Shown: in pieces, positions 34,091 to 43,074 of the stretch
How positions within the stretch are numbered: position 1 is the first letter of the stretch
Layout of the letters: every line of letters begins with the position of its first letter
Source: Pseudomonas inefficax
GTDB lineage: Bacteria > Pseudomonadota > Gammaproteobacteria > Pseudomonadales > Pseudomonadaceae
NCBI RefSeq assembly: GCF_900277125.1
Contig: NZ_OPYN01000164.1
Span: 186,001-250,000 of the forward strand
DNA: 64,000 nt
Direction: 5' to 3'
Notes under the pieces: model-generated
The model's database searches: none
Told to the model about the DNA's origin: nothing
Seen by the model: only the letters and a program-made list of their open reading frames with translations
Translations under genes and position numbers: made by a program

Positions 34091-35086
34091 TCAGTTCCGC
34101 CGGCCTGCACGCCGGCTACGGTAAGTGTCGAGCACCACGGCGATGACGATCACCGCCCCGGTGATGATGCGCTTGGTCGGTTCGCTGGCACCGATCTGCG
34201 CCAGCCCTGCGGCCAGCACCGAAATGATCAGCACGCCAAAGAAGGTGCTGATGACCGAGCCGCGCCCGCCCATCAGGCTGGTGCCGCCAATCACCACGGC
34301 GGCGATCACCTGCAGCTCCAGGCCGGAGCCGGCATTGGGGTCTGCCGCTTCCAGGCGCGAGATCTGGAACAGCGCGGCCAGGCCGGCAAGCAGGCCCATC
34401 AGGGCGAATACCAGCACCTTGTACGGGCGCGGGTCGATGCCGGCCAGGCGCACGGCCTCTTCATTGGTGCCGATGCCGATCAGGTAGCGGCCGAACACCG
34501 TGCGGGTCAGCACCAACTGGGCCAGCACGATCACCAGCAAGGCGATGATGAACGCCGGCGAGATGCCGAATGCGATGGGGTTGGAGAACCAGGCATAGGC
34601 GTCGCCGATATAGGCAGTGCGCGAGTCGGTGAACTGGTAGGCCAGGCCGCGGGCCATTTCCAGCACGCCGAGCGAGACGATGAACGACGGAATGCGCCAG
34701 GCCACGGTGACGCCGCCGGTAATGCTGCCGGCCAGCGCGGCTACGGCCATGCCCAGCAGGGCCGAAGGCAGCGCACCCCAACCCCAGCCGAGGATCGCCA
34801 CGCTGACCGTCGAGGCCGCCAGCGCCAGCACCGAGCCCACCGACAGGTCGATGCCGCCGATGATCAGCACGAAGGTCATGCCCACCGCCAGCACCATCAG
34901 GTCGGGGATCTGGTTGGCCAGGGTACTGAAGGTGTTGTACGACCAGAAGTGGCTGCTGAGGAACGAGAACAGCACGATCATCGCCAGCAAGGCGCCGGCC
35001 AGGCCCAGATAGGTACCCAGGCCAAGATAGGTGCCACTGCGGCGCACCGGTACGGCGCCTTGGCTGTCGAGCGGGGTGGTTTTCAT
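34091..35086 (-). CDS. rbsC: Ribose ABC transporter permease
   Basis: 331 residues with about eight to ten hydrophobic helices and the sugar-permease family block GGIDLSVGSVLALAASTVSV near 80-99 and VIGGTSLMGGRGSVI near 267. It forms the membrane channel for RbsB-bound ribose with RbsA as motor. Overlaps rbsA by 4 bp and precedes rbsR by 4 bp. Confidence 0.95.
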   Translation of the reverse strand: MKTTPLDSQGAVPVRRSGTYLGLGTYLGLAGALLAMIVLFSFLSSHFWSYNTFSTLANQIPDLMVLAVGMTFVLIIGGIDLSVGSVLALAASTVSVAILGWGWGALPSALLGMAVAALAGSITGGVTVAWRIPSFIVSLGVLEMARGLAYQFTDSRTAYIGDAYAWFSNPIAFGISPAFIIALLVIVLAQLVLTRTVFGRYLIGIGTNEEAVRLAGIDPRPYKVLVFALMGLLAGLAALFQISRLEAADPNAGSGLELQVIAAVVIGGTSLMGGRGSVISTFFGVLIISVLAAGLAQIGASEPTKRIITGAVIVIAVVLDTYRSRRAGRRN

Positions 35087-36636
35087 GCATCCGTCCTGGG
35101 AGCTGCGTCATGCAGCAGTGCGTCACGTTTCTGATAACCGGCAAAAGCTGCGGCCAGCAGCTGGTCCTGGCTCCAATGGTCACGCTCGAAGGTGTCGATC
35201 AGGCGGCCGGCAGACAGCACGGCGATGCGGTCGCAGATCAGCATCAGCTCGCGCAGGTCGCTGGACACCACCACCAGGGCCTTGCCCTGGCGCGCCAGTT
35301 CGGCCAGCAGGCCGTAAATGTCGAACTTGGCGCCGACGTCGATACCACGGGTGGGCTCGTCGAACAGCAGCACCTGGCAGTCGCGCTCGAGCCAGCGGCC
35401 GATCACCACCTTCTGCTGGTTGCCGCCAGACAGCTCGCCTACCACTTGCTGCGGGCCGGCACTGCGAATGCGCATGGCCTGGATCTGGCGCTCGGCCAAT
35501 GCCACTTCGGCCTCGCCATCGAGCACCCCGGCCCGGGATACCGCGCCGAGGTTGCCCAGGGCAATATTGGCGCTGATCGACTGTGTCAGCAGCAGGCCCT
35601 CGCCTTTGCGGTCTTCGGTGATCAGCGCAATACCGGCCTGCACGGCAGCCTTGGGCGAGTCGATGGTGACCGCCTGCGGTGGCTGGCCGAGGGCGATGCT
35701 GCCGCTGTCGGCACGGTCGGCGCCGTAGATCAGGCGCAACAGTTCGGTACGGCCGGCACCGATCAGGCCGGAGATGCCGAAGATCTCCCCTGCCCTGACT
35801 TCGAACGACACTTCCCGCACCTTGTCGGCACGGCTGAGCTTGTCGACCTTGAGCAGCGGCGCGCCGATCTGCCGGCGGCCCAGGTCGATATGCTCGCCCA
35901 GCTCGCGGCCGACCATCAGGTTGACCAGTTCGGCACTGCTGTAGCGCTGGATCGGTTCGTCGCACACCAGCTTGCCGTCGCGCAGCACGACGATGCGCTG
36001 GGCCACGCGCTGCAGTTCTTCCAGGCGATGGGAGATGTAGACGATGGCCACGCCACGTTGGCGCAGGCGTTCGATCTGGGTGAACAGCAGCTCTACCTCG
36101 CGCGCGGTGAGCATGGCGGTGGGCTCGTCGAAGATCAGCACATGGCAGTCGCCGATCAGGTTGCGGGCGATCTCGACCATCTGCTGGTGGCCGATGCCCA
36201 GCTCGCCGACCGGGGTGTCCGGGTCGATGGCGTCGAGGCCGACCTGGGCCATGGCGGCGGCGGCCAGCTGGCGCAGGCGCTTCTGGCTGATCCAGCCAAA
36301 GCGGCCGGGCAGGTTGTCGAGGAACAGGTTTTCCGCCACGGTCAGCGTGGGCAACAGGTTCAGCTCCTGCATGACCATGCGCACGCCAAGGCGCTCGGCC
36401 TCGCTGCGGCTGCCGGGTGCGTAGGCCTGGCCGCGGTAGCGCATGTGCCCGGTGGTGGGGGTTTCGAGGCCACTGATGAGCTTGGACAGGGTGCTCTTGC
36501 CCGCGCCGTTCTCACCCGTCAGCGCCAGCACTTCGCCGGCTCGCAGGTTCAGGCTGACCTCGCCGAGCACGGGCTGGGCATAGGTCTTGCCCAGGCCGCT
36601 GGCGGCGAGCACCACTTCATTGGCAGATGCAGGCAT
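35083..36636 (-). CDS. rbsA: Ribose ABC transporter ATP-binding protein
   Basis: 517 residues with two fused nucleotide-binding domains, as in all sugar-type RbsA/MglA proteins. Domain 1 has Walker A GENGAGKSTLSKLI and LSG-type signature region GELGIGHQQMVEIARNLI; domain 2 has the degenerate Walker A GLIGAGRTELLRLIYG and GELSGGNQQKVVIGRWL. Starts 21 bp after rbsB. A very long open frame on the other strand (837 codons) is a shadow. Confidence 0.96.
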   Translation of the reverse strand: MPASANEVVLAASGLGKTYAQPVLGEVSLNLRAGEVLALTGENGAGKSTLSKLISGLETPTTGHMRYRGQAYAPGSRSEAERLGVRMVMQELNLLPTLTVAENLFLDNLPGRFGWISQKRLRQLAAAAMAQVGLDAIDPDTPVGELGIGHQQMVEIARNLIGDCHVLIFDEPTAMLTAREVELLFTQIERLRQRGVAIVYISHRLEELQRVAQRIVVLRDGKLVCDEPIQRYSSAELVNLMVGRELGEHIDLGRRQIGAPLLKVDKLSRADKVREVSFEVRAGEIFGISGLIGAGRTELLRLIYGADRADSGSIALGQPPQAVTIDSPKAAVQAGIALITEDRKGEGLLLTQSISANIALGNLGAVSRAGVLDGEAEVALAERQIQAMRIRSAGPQQVVGELSGGNQQKVVIGRWLERDCQVLLFDEPTRGIDVGAKFDIYGLLAELARQGKALVVVSSDLRELMLICDRIAVLSAGRLIDTFERDHWSQDQLLAAAFAGYQKRDALLHDAAPRTDA

Positions 36637-36657
36637 GGCCGTATCTCCTGCCAGCGA

Positions 36658-37614
36658 TCAGGGCTTGGTGATGAGTTGGACCGGGGTCTGGATGACATTG
36701 TCGGCATCCACGTCGGGCTTCTCGCCCTTGACCATTTTCAGCGCCGCCTGGATGCCGTACACCGCTTGCTGGCTGGCCGCCTGGTCGAGGGTGGCGAGCA
36801 CACGGCCATCGGCGAGCATCGGTTTGATGGCGTTGATGTTGTCGTAGCCCACCACTTGCACCTGCCCGGTCTTGCCGGCGGCACGCACGGCCGACACGGC
36901 GCCCAGGGCCATGCTGTCGTTACCGGCCAGCAGGGCTTTCAGGTCGGGGTATTCGTTGAGCATGGAGGCGGCGACGGCGTTGCCTTTGTCGATTTCCCAA
37001 TTGCCGCTCTGCACCGAGACGATCTTGACCTGCGCGGCCTCCATGGCGTCCTTGAAACCGGCGGTACGCTGCTGGGCGTTGGTGGTAGTCGGCACCCCTT
37101 CGATGATGCCGACCTGGTCGCCGGCCTTGAGCTTCTCGTTGGCCAGGAAGTCGCCGACCAGGCGCGCGCCCTTGCGGTTGTCGGGGCCCACGAAGGGTAC
37201 GCTGATGCCTTTGCTCTTGAGCAGCGCCGGGTCCAGGCGGTTGTCGATGTTGATCACCACCACGCCCTGGTCCATGGCCTTCTTCACTGCCGATACCAGC
37301 GCCTTGGAGTCGGCCGGGGCAATGACCAGGGCCTTGGCGCCTGCGTTGACCATTTGCTCGACGATGCGGATCTGCTCGCCGGTGTCGGTCTCGTTCTTGA
37401 TGCCGTTGGCGATCAGCTCGAATTCATCGGCGTGGGTTTTCTGGTAGTCCTTGGCGCCGTCTTCCATGGTGCGGAAGAACTCGTTGGCCAGCGACTTCAT
37501 GACCAGGGCGACCTTGGGCTTGTCTTCGGCGTGGGCGGCAGAAAACGGCAGGGCCAGGGAAAGCGAGGAAATGACCGCAAGGGCCAGCAGACGACCGGGG
37601 AACGGCAGTTTCAT
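36658..37614 (-). CDS. rbsB: Ribose-binding periplasmic protein
   Basis: 318 residues with a signal peptide (LLALAVISSLSLALPFSAAHA) and a type I sugar-binding fold (PKVALVMKSLANEFFRTMED at the start of the mature protein; LAGNDSMALGAVSAVRAAG and VVGYDNINAIKPMLADG later). It is the first gene of the rbsBACRKD operon and delivers ribose to RbsAC. An ATG at 37614 follows a good leader with the operator 37 bp upstream. Confidence 0.94.
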   Translation of the reverse strand: MKLPFPGRLLALAVISSLSLALPFSAAHAEDKPKVALVMKSLANEFFRTMEDGAKDYQKTHADEFELIANGIKNETDTGEQIRIVEQMVNAGAKALVIAPADSKALVSAVKKAMDQGVVVINIDNRLDPALLKSKGISVPFVGPDNRKGARLVGDFLANEKLKAGDQVGIIEGVPTTTNAQQRTAGFKDAMEAAQVKIVSVQSGNWEIDKGNAVAASMLNEYPDLKALLAGNDSMALGAVSAVRAAGKTGQVQVVGYDNINAIKPMLADGRVLATLDQAASQQAVYGIQAALKMVKGEKPDVDADNVIQTPVQLITKP

Positions 37615-37650
37615 GGACGATGACTCCGAATCTTGTGTTTTTTGTCGGAT

Positions 37651-37664
37651 CGCAAACGTTTGCG
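37651..37664. promoter_or_regulatory. Perfect LacI-type operator (probable RbsR site)
   Basis: CGCAAACGTTTGCG is a perfect 14-bp palindrome with the central ACGT and flanking AA/TT typical of LacI/PurR/RbsR-class operators, 37 bp ahead of rbsB. The neighbouring rbsR makes it the obvious ligand. Confidence 0.8.
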
Positions 37665-37815
37665 TTGCCTAACTATGGAAACAGGACCGGGGTTTGTCAA
37701 ATCCGTTTGGCTGTCGGAGGTCAAGTCGAGCTTGGGGCAGTTTATCCGGATTTTTTCCGAAAAACCGAACGTCTTTTCCTGGATTTGTTCGGAATCTCGA
37801 ATGGAACACCCGCCG

Positions 37816-37930
37816 TGTAGGAGCGGCCTTGTGTCGCGATGGGCCGCAAAGCGGCCCCGGCAATTCATGCTGCGAAGCTGAAAATCTGGGGCCGCTTTGC
37901 GGCCCATCGCGACACAAGGCCGCTCCTACA
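37816..37930. repeat. Long perfect inverted repeat, REP type
   Basis: Two 43-bp arms (37816-37858 and 37888-37930, starting TGTAGGAGCGGCCTTGTG) are perfect reverse complements around a 29-bp loop. It stands between the divergent rbsB and asparaginase promoters, inside a 404-bp gene-free gap that also holds the RbsR-type operator. Confidence 0.9.
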
Positions 37931-38018
37931 GTCAGCGCGCACGGGCTTGGTACGAAACCTGCCTTGCACCCTGTGCGACAAAACAACCATCTCATTAGGA
38001 AGAGAGAGAACAATAACG

Positions 38019-39107
38019 ATGAATGCCGCACTGAAAACCTTCGCCCCCACCGCCCTTGCCCTGCTGCTGGCTCTGCCAACCACCGTTTCGGCCAAAGAAG
38101 CCGAAACCCAGCAGAAGCTGGCCAACGTGGTCATTCTGGCCACCGGCGGCACCATTGCCGGTGCTGGCGCCAGCGCCGCCAACAGCGCCACCTACCAGGC
38201 CGCCAAGTTGGGCGTCGACAAGCTGATCGCCGGCGTGCCGGAACTGGCCGACCTGGCCAACGTGCGCGGCGAGCAGGTCATGCAGATCGCCTCTGAAAGC
38301 ATCTCCAACGACGACCTGCTCAAGCTGGGCAAACGCGTTGCCGAACTGGCCGAAAGCAAGGATGTGGACGGCATCGTCATCACCCACGGCACCGACACCC
38401 TGGAAGAAACCGCCTACTTCCTCAACCTGGTGGAAAAGACCGACAAGCCGATCGTGGTGGTCGGTTCGATGCGCCCGGGCACCGCCATGTCCGCCGACGG
38501 CATGCTCAACCTGTACAACGCCGTGGCCGTGGCCAGCGACAAGCAGTCGCGCGGCAAGGGCGTGCTGGTGACCATGAATGACGAGATCCAGTCCGGCCGC
38601 GATGTGAGCAAGTCGGTCAACATCAAGACCGAAGCCTTCAAGAGCGCCTGGGGCCCGATGGGCATGGTGGTGGAAGGCAAGTCCTACTGGTTCCGCCTGC
38701 CGGCCAAGCGCCACACGGTCAACTCCGAGTTCGACATCAAGCAGATCAGCAGCCTGCCGCAGGTGGACATTGCCTATGGCTATGGCAACGTCACCGACAC
38801 CGCCTACAAGGCGCTGGCGCAGAACGGCGCCAAGGCACTGATCCACGCCGGGACCGGCAACGGTTCGGTGTCGTCGCGGGTGGTGCCGGCGCTGCAGGAA
38901 CTGCGCAAGAACGGTGTGCAGATCATTCGCTCGTCGCATGTGAACCAGGGTGGTTTCGTGTTGCGCAACGCCGAACAGCCGGATGACAAGAACGACTGGG
39001 TCGTGGCCCATGACCTGAACCCGCAGAAGGCGCGGATCCTGGCGATGGTGGCGATGACCAGGACCCAGGACAGCAAGGAGCTGCAGCGGATCTTCTGGGA
39101 GTACTGA
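38019..39107 (+). CDS. ansB: Periplasmic L-asparaginase/glutaminase
   Basis: 362 residues from the ATG at 38019. Signal peptide up to TTVSAKEAE; catalytic Thr in VVILATGGTIAGAG and the second triad in DGIVITHGTDTLEETAYFL (about 115-133). It is the type II glutaminase-asparaginase of pseudomonads, releasing ammonia from external Asn and Gln. AGGAAGAGAGAG lies just upstream. The frame is open upstream through the REP repeat, which was rejected. Confidence 0.94.
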   Translation: MNAALKTFAPTALALLLALPTTVSAKEAETQQKLANVVILATGGTIAGAGASAANSATYQAAKLGVDKLIAGVPELADLANVRGEQVMQIASESISNDDLLKLGKRVAELAESKDVDGIVITHGTDTLEETAYFLNLVEKTDKPIVVVGSMRPGTAMSADGMLNLYNAVAVASDKQSRGKGVLVTMNDEIQSGRDVSKSVNIKTEAFKSAWGPMGMVVEGKSYWFRLPAKRHTVNSEFDIKQISSLPQVDIAYGYGNVTDTAYKALAQNGAKALIHAGTGNGSVSSRVVPALQELRKNGVQIIRSSHVNQGGFVLRNAEQPDDKNDWVVAHDLNPQKARILAMVAMTRTQDSKELQRIFWEY

Positions 39108-39124
39108 TCACTAGCCCCCCTGAA

Positions 39125-39202
39125 ATGCAAGGTCGTTCCTACAAGGGATCGCGATCCGCTGTAGGAGCGGCCTTGCGTCGCGATGGGGCGCAACGCGCCC
39201 CT
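39125..39202. repeat. REP-type repeat, unpaired
   Basis: CTGTAGGAGCGGCCTTGCGT with the attached CGCGATGGGGCGCAACGCGC stem, plus a shorter reversed piece (GTCGTTCCTACAAGG) on its left. It separates the convergent asparaginase and SDR genes. Confidence 0.75.
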
Positions 39203-39205
39203 GAA

Positions 39206-39976
39206 TCAGCGAATGTAACTGCCGCCATTCACATCCAGCGTCGCCCCATTCAGCGAGGCCTGCGACGGCCGCAAGGTAAACGCCACCAGTTCGGCGACCT
39301 CGACCGGGCTGGCCATACGCCCGACCGGGATATCTGCCACCGCGGCGGCTTCGCCATGCTGGGCGATGTACTGCTCGGCCATGTCGGTACGCACCCAACC
39401 CGGGGCAATGGCCACCGCCACCACGCCCTCCCCGGCCACACTGCGCGCCAGCGATTTGGTCAGGTTGACCAACGCCGCCTTGCTGCTGCCGTATGGCAAG
39501 GCATCGGCGGCGTAGCCACGCTGGGCGGCGCGGCTGGCCATGTTGATGATGCGCCCGCCGCCATGGGCGCGGAAATGCGCTACAGCCTCGCGACACAGAT
39601 CGGCGGCAGCGAAGAAGTTCACCTGGAACTCATGGCGCCAGGCTGCACGCCACTGCGCCGAAGGCGCTTCAAGCGGGATTTCGCTGCGAATACCGGCGTT
39701 GTTGACCAACCCGTGAATACGCCCGCCCGCCAGTTCCAGTGCGGCTCGCCAGAGCTTTTCCGGCCCGCTTTCTTCACTGAGGTCGCCCTGTACGGTCCAG
39801 CCGTTGCCACCAATGCGCTCCAGCAGTTGCCAGGCCCCCTGGGCATCGCGGCTGTAATGGATCAGGGCCTTGGCACCTTCGGCAACCAACCGCTCGACAA
39901 TCGCGGCGCCAATGCCACCGGAAGCACCGGTCACCAGCACGACCTGCCCGGCCAGGGGGCGTGCGAAATCACTCAT
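39206..39976 (-). CDS. Short-chain dehydrogenase/reductase
   Basis: 256 residues, classical SDR: cofactor motif VTGASGGIGAAIVERL near 15-30, NNAG near 93, catalytic Ser in INMASRAAQRG and the YxxxK in LPYGSSKAALVNL. Oxidoreductase for a small alcohol or ketone with NAD(P). It overlaps the 3' end of the upstream binding-protein gene by 8 bp, so the two are co-transcribed, divergent from the LysR gene. It may process a hydroxylated amino acid or keto acid brought in by the transporter; this is inference. Confidence 0.87.
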   Translation of the reverse strand: MSDFARPLAGQVVLVTGASGGIGAAIVERLVAEGAKALIHYSRDAQGAWQLLERIGGNGWTVQGDLSEESGPEKLWRAALELAGGRIHGLVNNAGIRSEIPLEAPSAQWRAAWRHEFQVNFFAAADLCREAVAHFRAHGGGRIINMASRAAQRGYAADALPYGSSKAALVNLTKSLARSVAGEGVVAVAIAPGWVRTDMAEQYIAQHGEAAAVADIPVGRMASPVEVAELVAFTLRPSQASLNGATLDVNGGSYIR

Positions 39977-40814
39977 TGCTGCTTACCTCTGCGTTGGCTT
40001 CGAGCGAAGCCTTGTCGACCAGCCGCTGGATATCGCCGGTTTCGCGGCGTTGCGACAGATAGATGTTCAACACCTGCAGGTCCGCCGGGGAGATGTCACG
40101 GCGCACGCCGAACGACACGCCCTGCTTGGCCAGCGCGGGCTTGGGCAGTATCTCGCGGGTCCAGCCAGGGTTGGCCAAGGCGAACAGGTGGTTGGTGTCG
40201 CTGGCATCGACCAGCACATCGGCGCGCTTGGACATCACCGCCAGGCGCGCTTCATCCATGCCCGGCAGGCGCATGATCTTGCCGCTGCGAATCACCGAGG
40301 AAATGGCCTTGTCCTGTGCGGTACCGGACATCACGGCAAAGGTCACCTCCGGCTTGTCGAGGGCGGCAACGTCGTCCTTCACCTCAGCCAGCTTGGGGTT
40401 GTCCTTGTTCACCAGCAGCGACACCTGGTAATCGGTCGCCGGCACGCTGAAACCGACGGCCAGCGCGCGCTCCGGCGTCTGGTTCAGGGCCATGGCCAGG
40501 TCCCACTTGCTGCTCTGCAGGCCGGCCACCAGGTTGTCCCAGTTGGTGTCGACGAAGGCCACCTTGACCTTCAGCACCTTCTCACCGAAGTCGCGGCACA
40601 AGTCGACAAAGTAACCACTGTAGTCGCCGGTCTTGGCATCGCGCATCACATAGGGCGCGGCCACCGCCGCCCCGCAGCGCAAAACACCGGCCTTTTGCAC
40701 GTCCTGCCATATCGAGGTTTCTGCAGCCTGGGCGGCGGGCTGGGCGAGCAAGGCCCCACACAGCCCGGCGGCGATGACGAGTGCCTTGAGCGAAGACGGA
40801 ACTGGAAGATGCAT
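39969..40814 (-). CDS. Periplasmic amino-acid binding protein, paralogue A
   Basis: 281 residues from the ATG at 40814, with a signal peptide (LKALVIAAGLCGALLAQPAA, cleavage near AQAAET). Family 3 solute-binding protein: VLRCGAAVAAPYVMRDAKTG and GYFVDLCRDFGEKVLKVKV. It is very similar along its whole length to the protein at 42182-43018, which heads the transporter genes. It is an orphan binding protein beside an SDR on the minus strand. Both may feed the same permease. Confidence 0.88.
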   Translation of the reverse strand: MHLPVPSSLKALVIAAGLCGALLAQPAAQAAETSIWQDVQKAGVLRCGAAVAAPYVMRDAKTGDYSGYFVDLCRDFGEKVLKVKVAFVDTNWDNLVAGLQSSKWDLAMALNQTPERALAVGFSVPATDYQVSLLVNKDNPKLAEVKDDVAALDKPEVTFAVMSGTAQDKAISSVIRSGKIMRLPGMDEARLAVMSKRADVLVDASDTNHLFALANPGWTREILPKPALAKQGVSFGVRRDISPADLQVLNIYLSQRRETGDIQRLVDKASLEANAEVSSNE

Positions 40815-40867
40815 GGTGGACCTCACTGATAGTCGTTGTTGTTGGCAGGAAGGTACGGCAACACAGC

Positions 40868-40895
40868 TGCATGCTATTTTGTATGCATGCTTGCA
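40868..40895. promoter_or_regulatory. TGCATGC repeats in the divergent binding-protein/LysR promoter
   Basis: Three TGCATG-type half sites (40868-40874, 40883-40889, 40892-40897) stand in the 153-bp gap. The element GTTGCATGCAAC at 51098-51109 shares the core. Candidate binding site for the GntR- or LysR-type regulator of this locus. Confidence 0.4.
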
Positions 40896-40967
40896 TCCTA
40901 GACTGTGCCTCGCATCACACAAGTTAAATCCACATTTACTTACGTTCGGTTATCGGAAAACTCACCC

Positions 40968-41894
40968 ATGACCAAGAAAACGCCCGTGCATCAAGTCAGT
41001 GATTTCGATCTGCGGCTATTGCGGGTCTTCAAGACCGTCGTCGAATGCGGCAGCTTTTCTGCCGCCGAGAGCGTGCTGGGGATTACCCGCTCGGCCATCA
41101 GCCTGCACATGGGCGACCTGGAAAAGCGCCTGGGCATGCGCCTGTGCCAGCGCGGGCGCGCCGGCTTCGCCCTCACCGACGAAGGCCGCGAGGTGCTGCG
41201 TGCCGGCGAAACCGTGCTGGCCGCCATCGAGGGCTTTCGCAGCGAGGTGAACCAGATGCACCAGCATCTGCGCGGCGACCTCAATGTGGCGATCGTCAAC
41301 AACTTGGTGACCCAGCCCAGAATGCGCATCACCCACGCCCTCAAGGCAGTGCGCGCCGAGGGCAGCGGCGTGCGCATCAACCTGAGCATGAGCACCCCGG
41401 GCGACATCGAGCGCGGCCTGCTGGACGGCCGCCTGCATGTGGGCGCCGTACCCTTGATCGCGCCGCTTTCCGGGCTGGACTACAGCTTGCTGTACGAAGA
41501 ACGCTCCAAGCTGTACTGCAGCCATGAGCACCCGCTGTTCGCCAGCGCTGCCACGGTCACCGACGCGCAGCTGGCGCAGGCCGATGCCGTCGTGCCGACC
41601 TACCGCATGACCGCCAAGGCGATCAGCCTGCACCAGCGGCTTAACTTCGCTGCCTCCGCCACTGACCGCGAGGGCATCGCCTTCCTGATCCTTACCGGTA
41701 GCTACATCGGCTTCCTGCCAGACCACTACGCAGTCACTTGGGTGGAAAAAGGCCTGATGGCGCCGCTGGGCCCGGGCCACATGTTCTTCGACGCCAAGCT
41801 GGCCATTGCCACCCGCAAGGGGCGGCGGCAGAACCTGATTCTCGAACGGTTCCTCGATGAGCTGAAGCTGACTGACACCCCTGCTTCGAACTGA
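40968..41894 (+). CDS. LysR-family transcriptional regulator
   Basis: 308 residues from the ATG at 40968. N-terminal helix-turn-helix FSAAESVLGITRSAISLHMG near 33-52, then the LysR effector domain (LNVAIVNNLVTQPRMRITHA onward). It is divergent from the binding-protein/SDR pair and upstream of the second binding protein and importer. Most likely it activates one or both sides on sensing the imported compound. The longer frame from 40905 covers the promoter and was rejected. Confidence 0.9.
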   Translation: MTKKTPVHQVSDFDLRLLRVFKTVVECGSFSAAESVLGITRSAISLHMGDLEKRLGMRLCQRGRAGFALTDEGREVLRAGETVLAAIEGFRSEVNQMHQHLRGDLNVAIVNNLVTQPRMRITHALKAVRAEGSGVRINLSMSTPGDIERGLLDGRLHVGAVPLIAPLSGLDYSLLYEERSKLYCSHEHPLFASAATVTDAQLAQADAVVPTYRMTAKAISLHQRLNFAASATDREGIAFLILTGSYIGFLPDHYAVTWVEKGLMAPLGPGHMFFDAKLAIATRKGRRQNLILERFLDELKLTDTPASN

Positions 41895-41902
41895 CGCGGT
41901 CC

Positions 41903-42000
41903 CCTGTAGGAGCAGCCTTGTGCTGCGAAGAGGCCGGTACGAACAGCACAAAAGCTGCGCCTGTACTGGCCTCTTCGCAGCACAAGGCTGCTCCTACAGG
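41903..42000. repeat. REP-type inverted repeat (GGAGCAGCCTTGTGCTGCG class)
   Basis: Arms CCTGTAGGAGCAGCCTTGTG and its reverse complement enclose about 25 bp. It begins 8 bp past the LysR stop and can end its transcript before the binding-protein promoter. Confidence 0.85.
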
Positions 42001-42088
42001 AACCGCGTCCAGTTGAAATTCACCTGCTGCAAAAAATTCTTTGCCGCGTGTTGACAGCTCCGTCGGCTCGGGAATAGCCTGAATACAA

Positions 42089-42102
42089 CAATGCACACAT
42101 TG
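42089..42102. promoter_or_regulatory. Inverted repeat in the importer promoter
   Basis: CAATGCACACATTG: perfect 5-bp arms with a 4-bp spacer, 80 bp ahead of the binding-protein start. Candidate operator for the local regulator. Confidence 0.4.
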
Positions 42103-42181
42103 CAGAATCCAACAAAACACACTGCGATCTATTTTTTGCTTGCTCTTCTGCCTACAAGAAAAATCACCGGAGAGATTCAAA

Positions 42182-43018
42182 ATGGCACGGTCCCTTTCCC
42201 GCACACTCGGTGGCGGCATCGCTTGCCTCACCGCAGCACTGGCACTTGTGATGCACCCTGCGGCCCACGCCGACACCCAGACCTGGCAAGCCGTGCAGAA
42301 GGCCGGCGTGCTGCGTTGCGGCGCGGCGGTAGCGGCGCCCTATGTGATGCGAGACCCGGCCTCCGGGCAGTACAGCGGCTACTTCGTCGACCTGTGCCGT
42401 GACTTTGCCGAGCAGGTGTTGAAAGTGAAGGCGCAGTTCGTCGACACCAGTTGGGACAACCAGGTTGCCGGCCTGCAAAGCGGCAAGTGGGACATGGCCA
42501 TGGCCTTGAACCAGACCCCGGAACGTGCCCAGGCCGTGGCCTTCTCGGTGCCGGCCACCGACTACCAGGTCTCGCTGCTGGTCAATGGCAAGAACCCCAA
42601 GTTCGGCAGCGCCGGCAACAACCTGGCCGACTATGACAAACCCGGCGTGACCATCGCCGTGATCTCAGGCACCGCCGCCGACAAGGCGGTATCGGCCGCC
42701 ATCAGGAACGCCACGCTGATGCGCCTGCCCGGCTCCGATGAAACCCGCATGGCCCTGATGTCGCGCCGCGCCGATGTGCTGGCCGACGCCAACGACACCA
42801 ACCACCTGTTCGCCATGGCCAACAGCTGGGCGAAGGAGGTACTGCCAGTACCGGCCCTGGCCAGGCAAGGCGTGTCGTTCGCCCTGGCGCGCAGCACCCC
42901 GGCCGCCGACCTTGCCCAGCTCGATGCCTACCTCAGCCAGCGCCGCGCCAGCGGCGAGATCGACCAGCTGGTGGACAAGGCCTCGGCCCAGATCATCGCG
43001 GGCCAGAAAGCCCAGTAA
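42182..43018 (+). CDS. Periplasmic amino-acid binding protein, paralogue B
   Basis: 278 residues from the ATG at 42182, supported by CCGGAGAG 7 nt upstream. Signal peptide up to AAHADTQ. Same family-3 layout as paralogue A (VLRCGAAVAAPYVMRDPASG; LMSRRADVLADANDTNHLFA). First gene of the plus-strand importer operon. It should bind a polar amino acid or proline derivative and hand it to the two permeases downstream. Confidence 0.9.
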   Translation: MARSLSRTLGGGIACLTAALALVMHPAAHADTQTWQAVQKAGVLRCGAAVAAPYVMRDPASGQYSGYFVDLCRDFAEQVLKVKAQFVDTSWDNQVAGLQSGKWDMAMALNQTPERAQAVAFSVPATDYQVSLLVNGKNPKFGSAGNNLADYDKPGVTIAVISGTAADKAVSAAIRNATLMRLPGSDETRMALMSRRADVLADANDTNHLFAMANSWAKEVLPVPALARQGVSFALARSTPAADLAQLDAYLSQRRASGEIDQLVDKASAQIIAGQKAQ

Positions 43019-43074
43019 CTCCCGCTGACATGCCGAGGGCCCCGGCCAAGGGCGCCCTCGCGGAGACGACTGTA

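Noticed and set aside
35110..37623. An 837-codon plus-strand frame opposite rbsA and rbsB
   Set aside because: It spans two genes of the operon in antisense and has no domain; rbsA and rbsB are certain.
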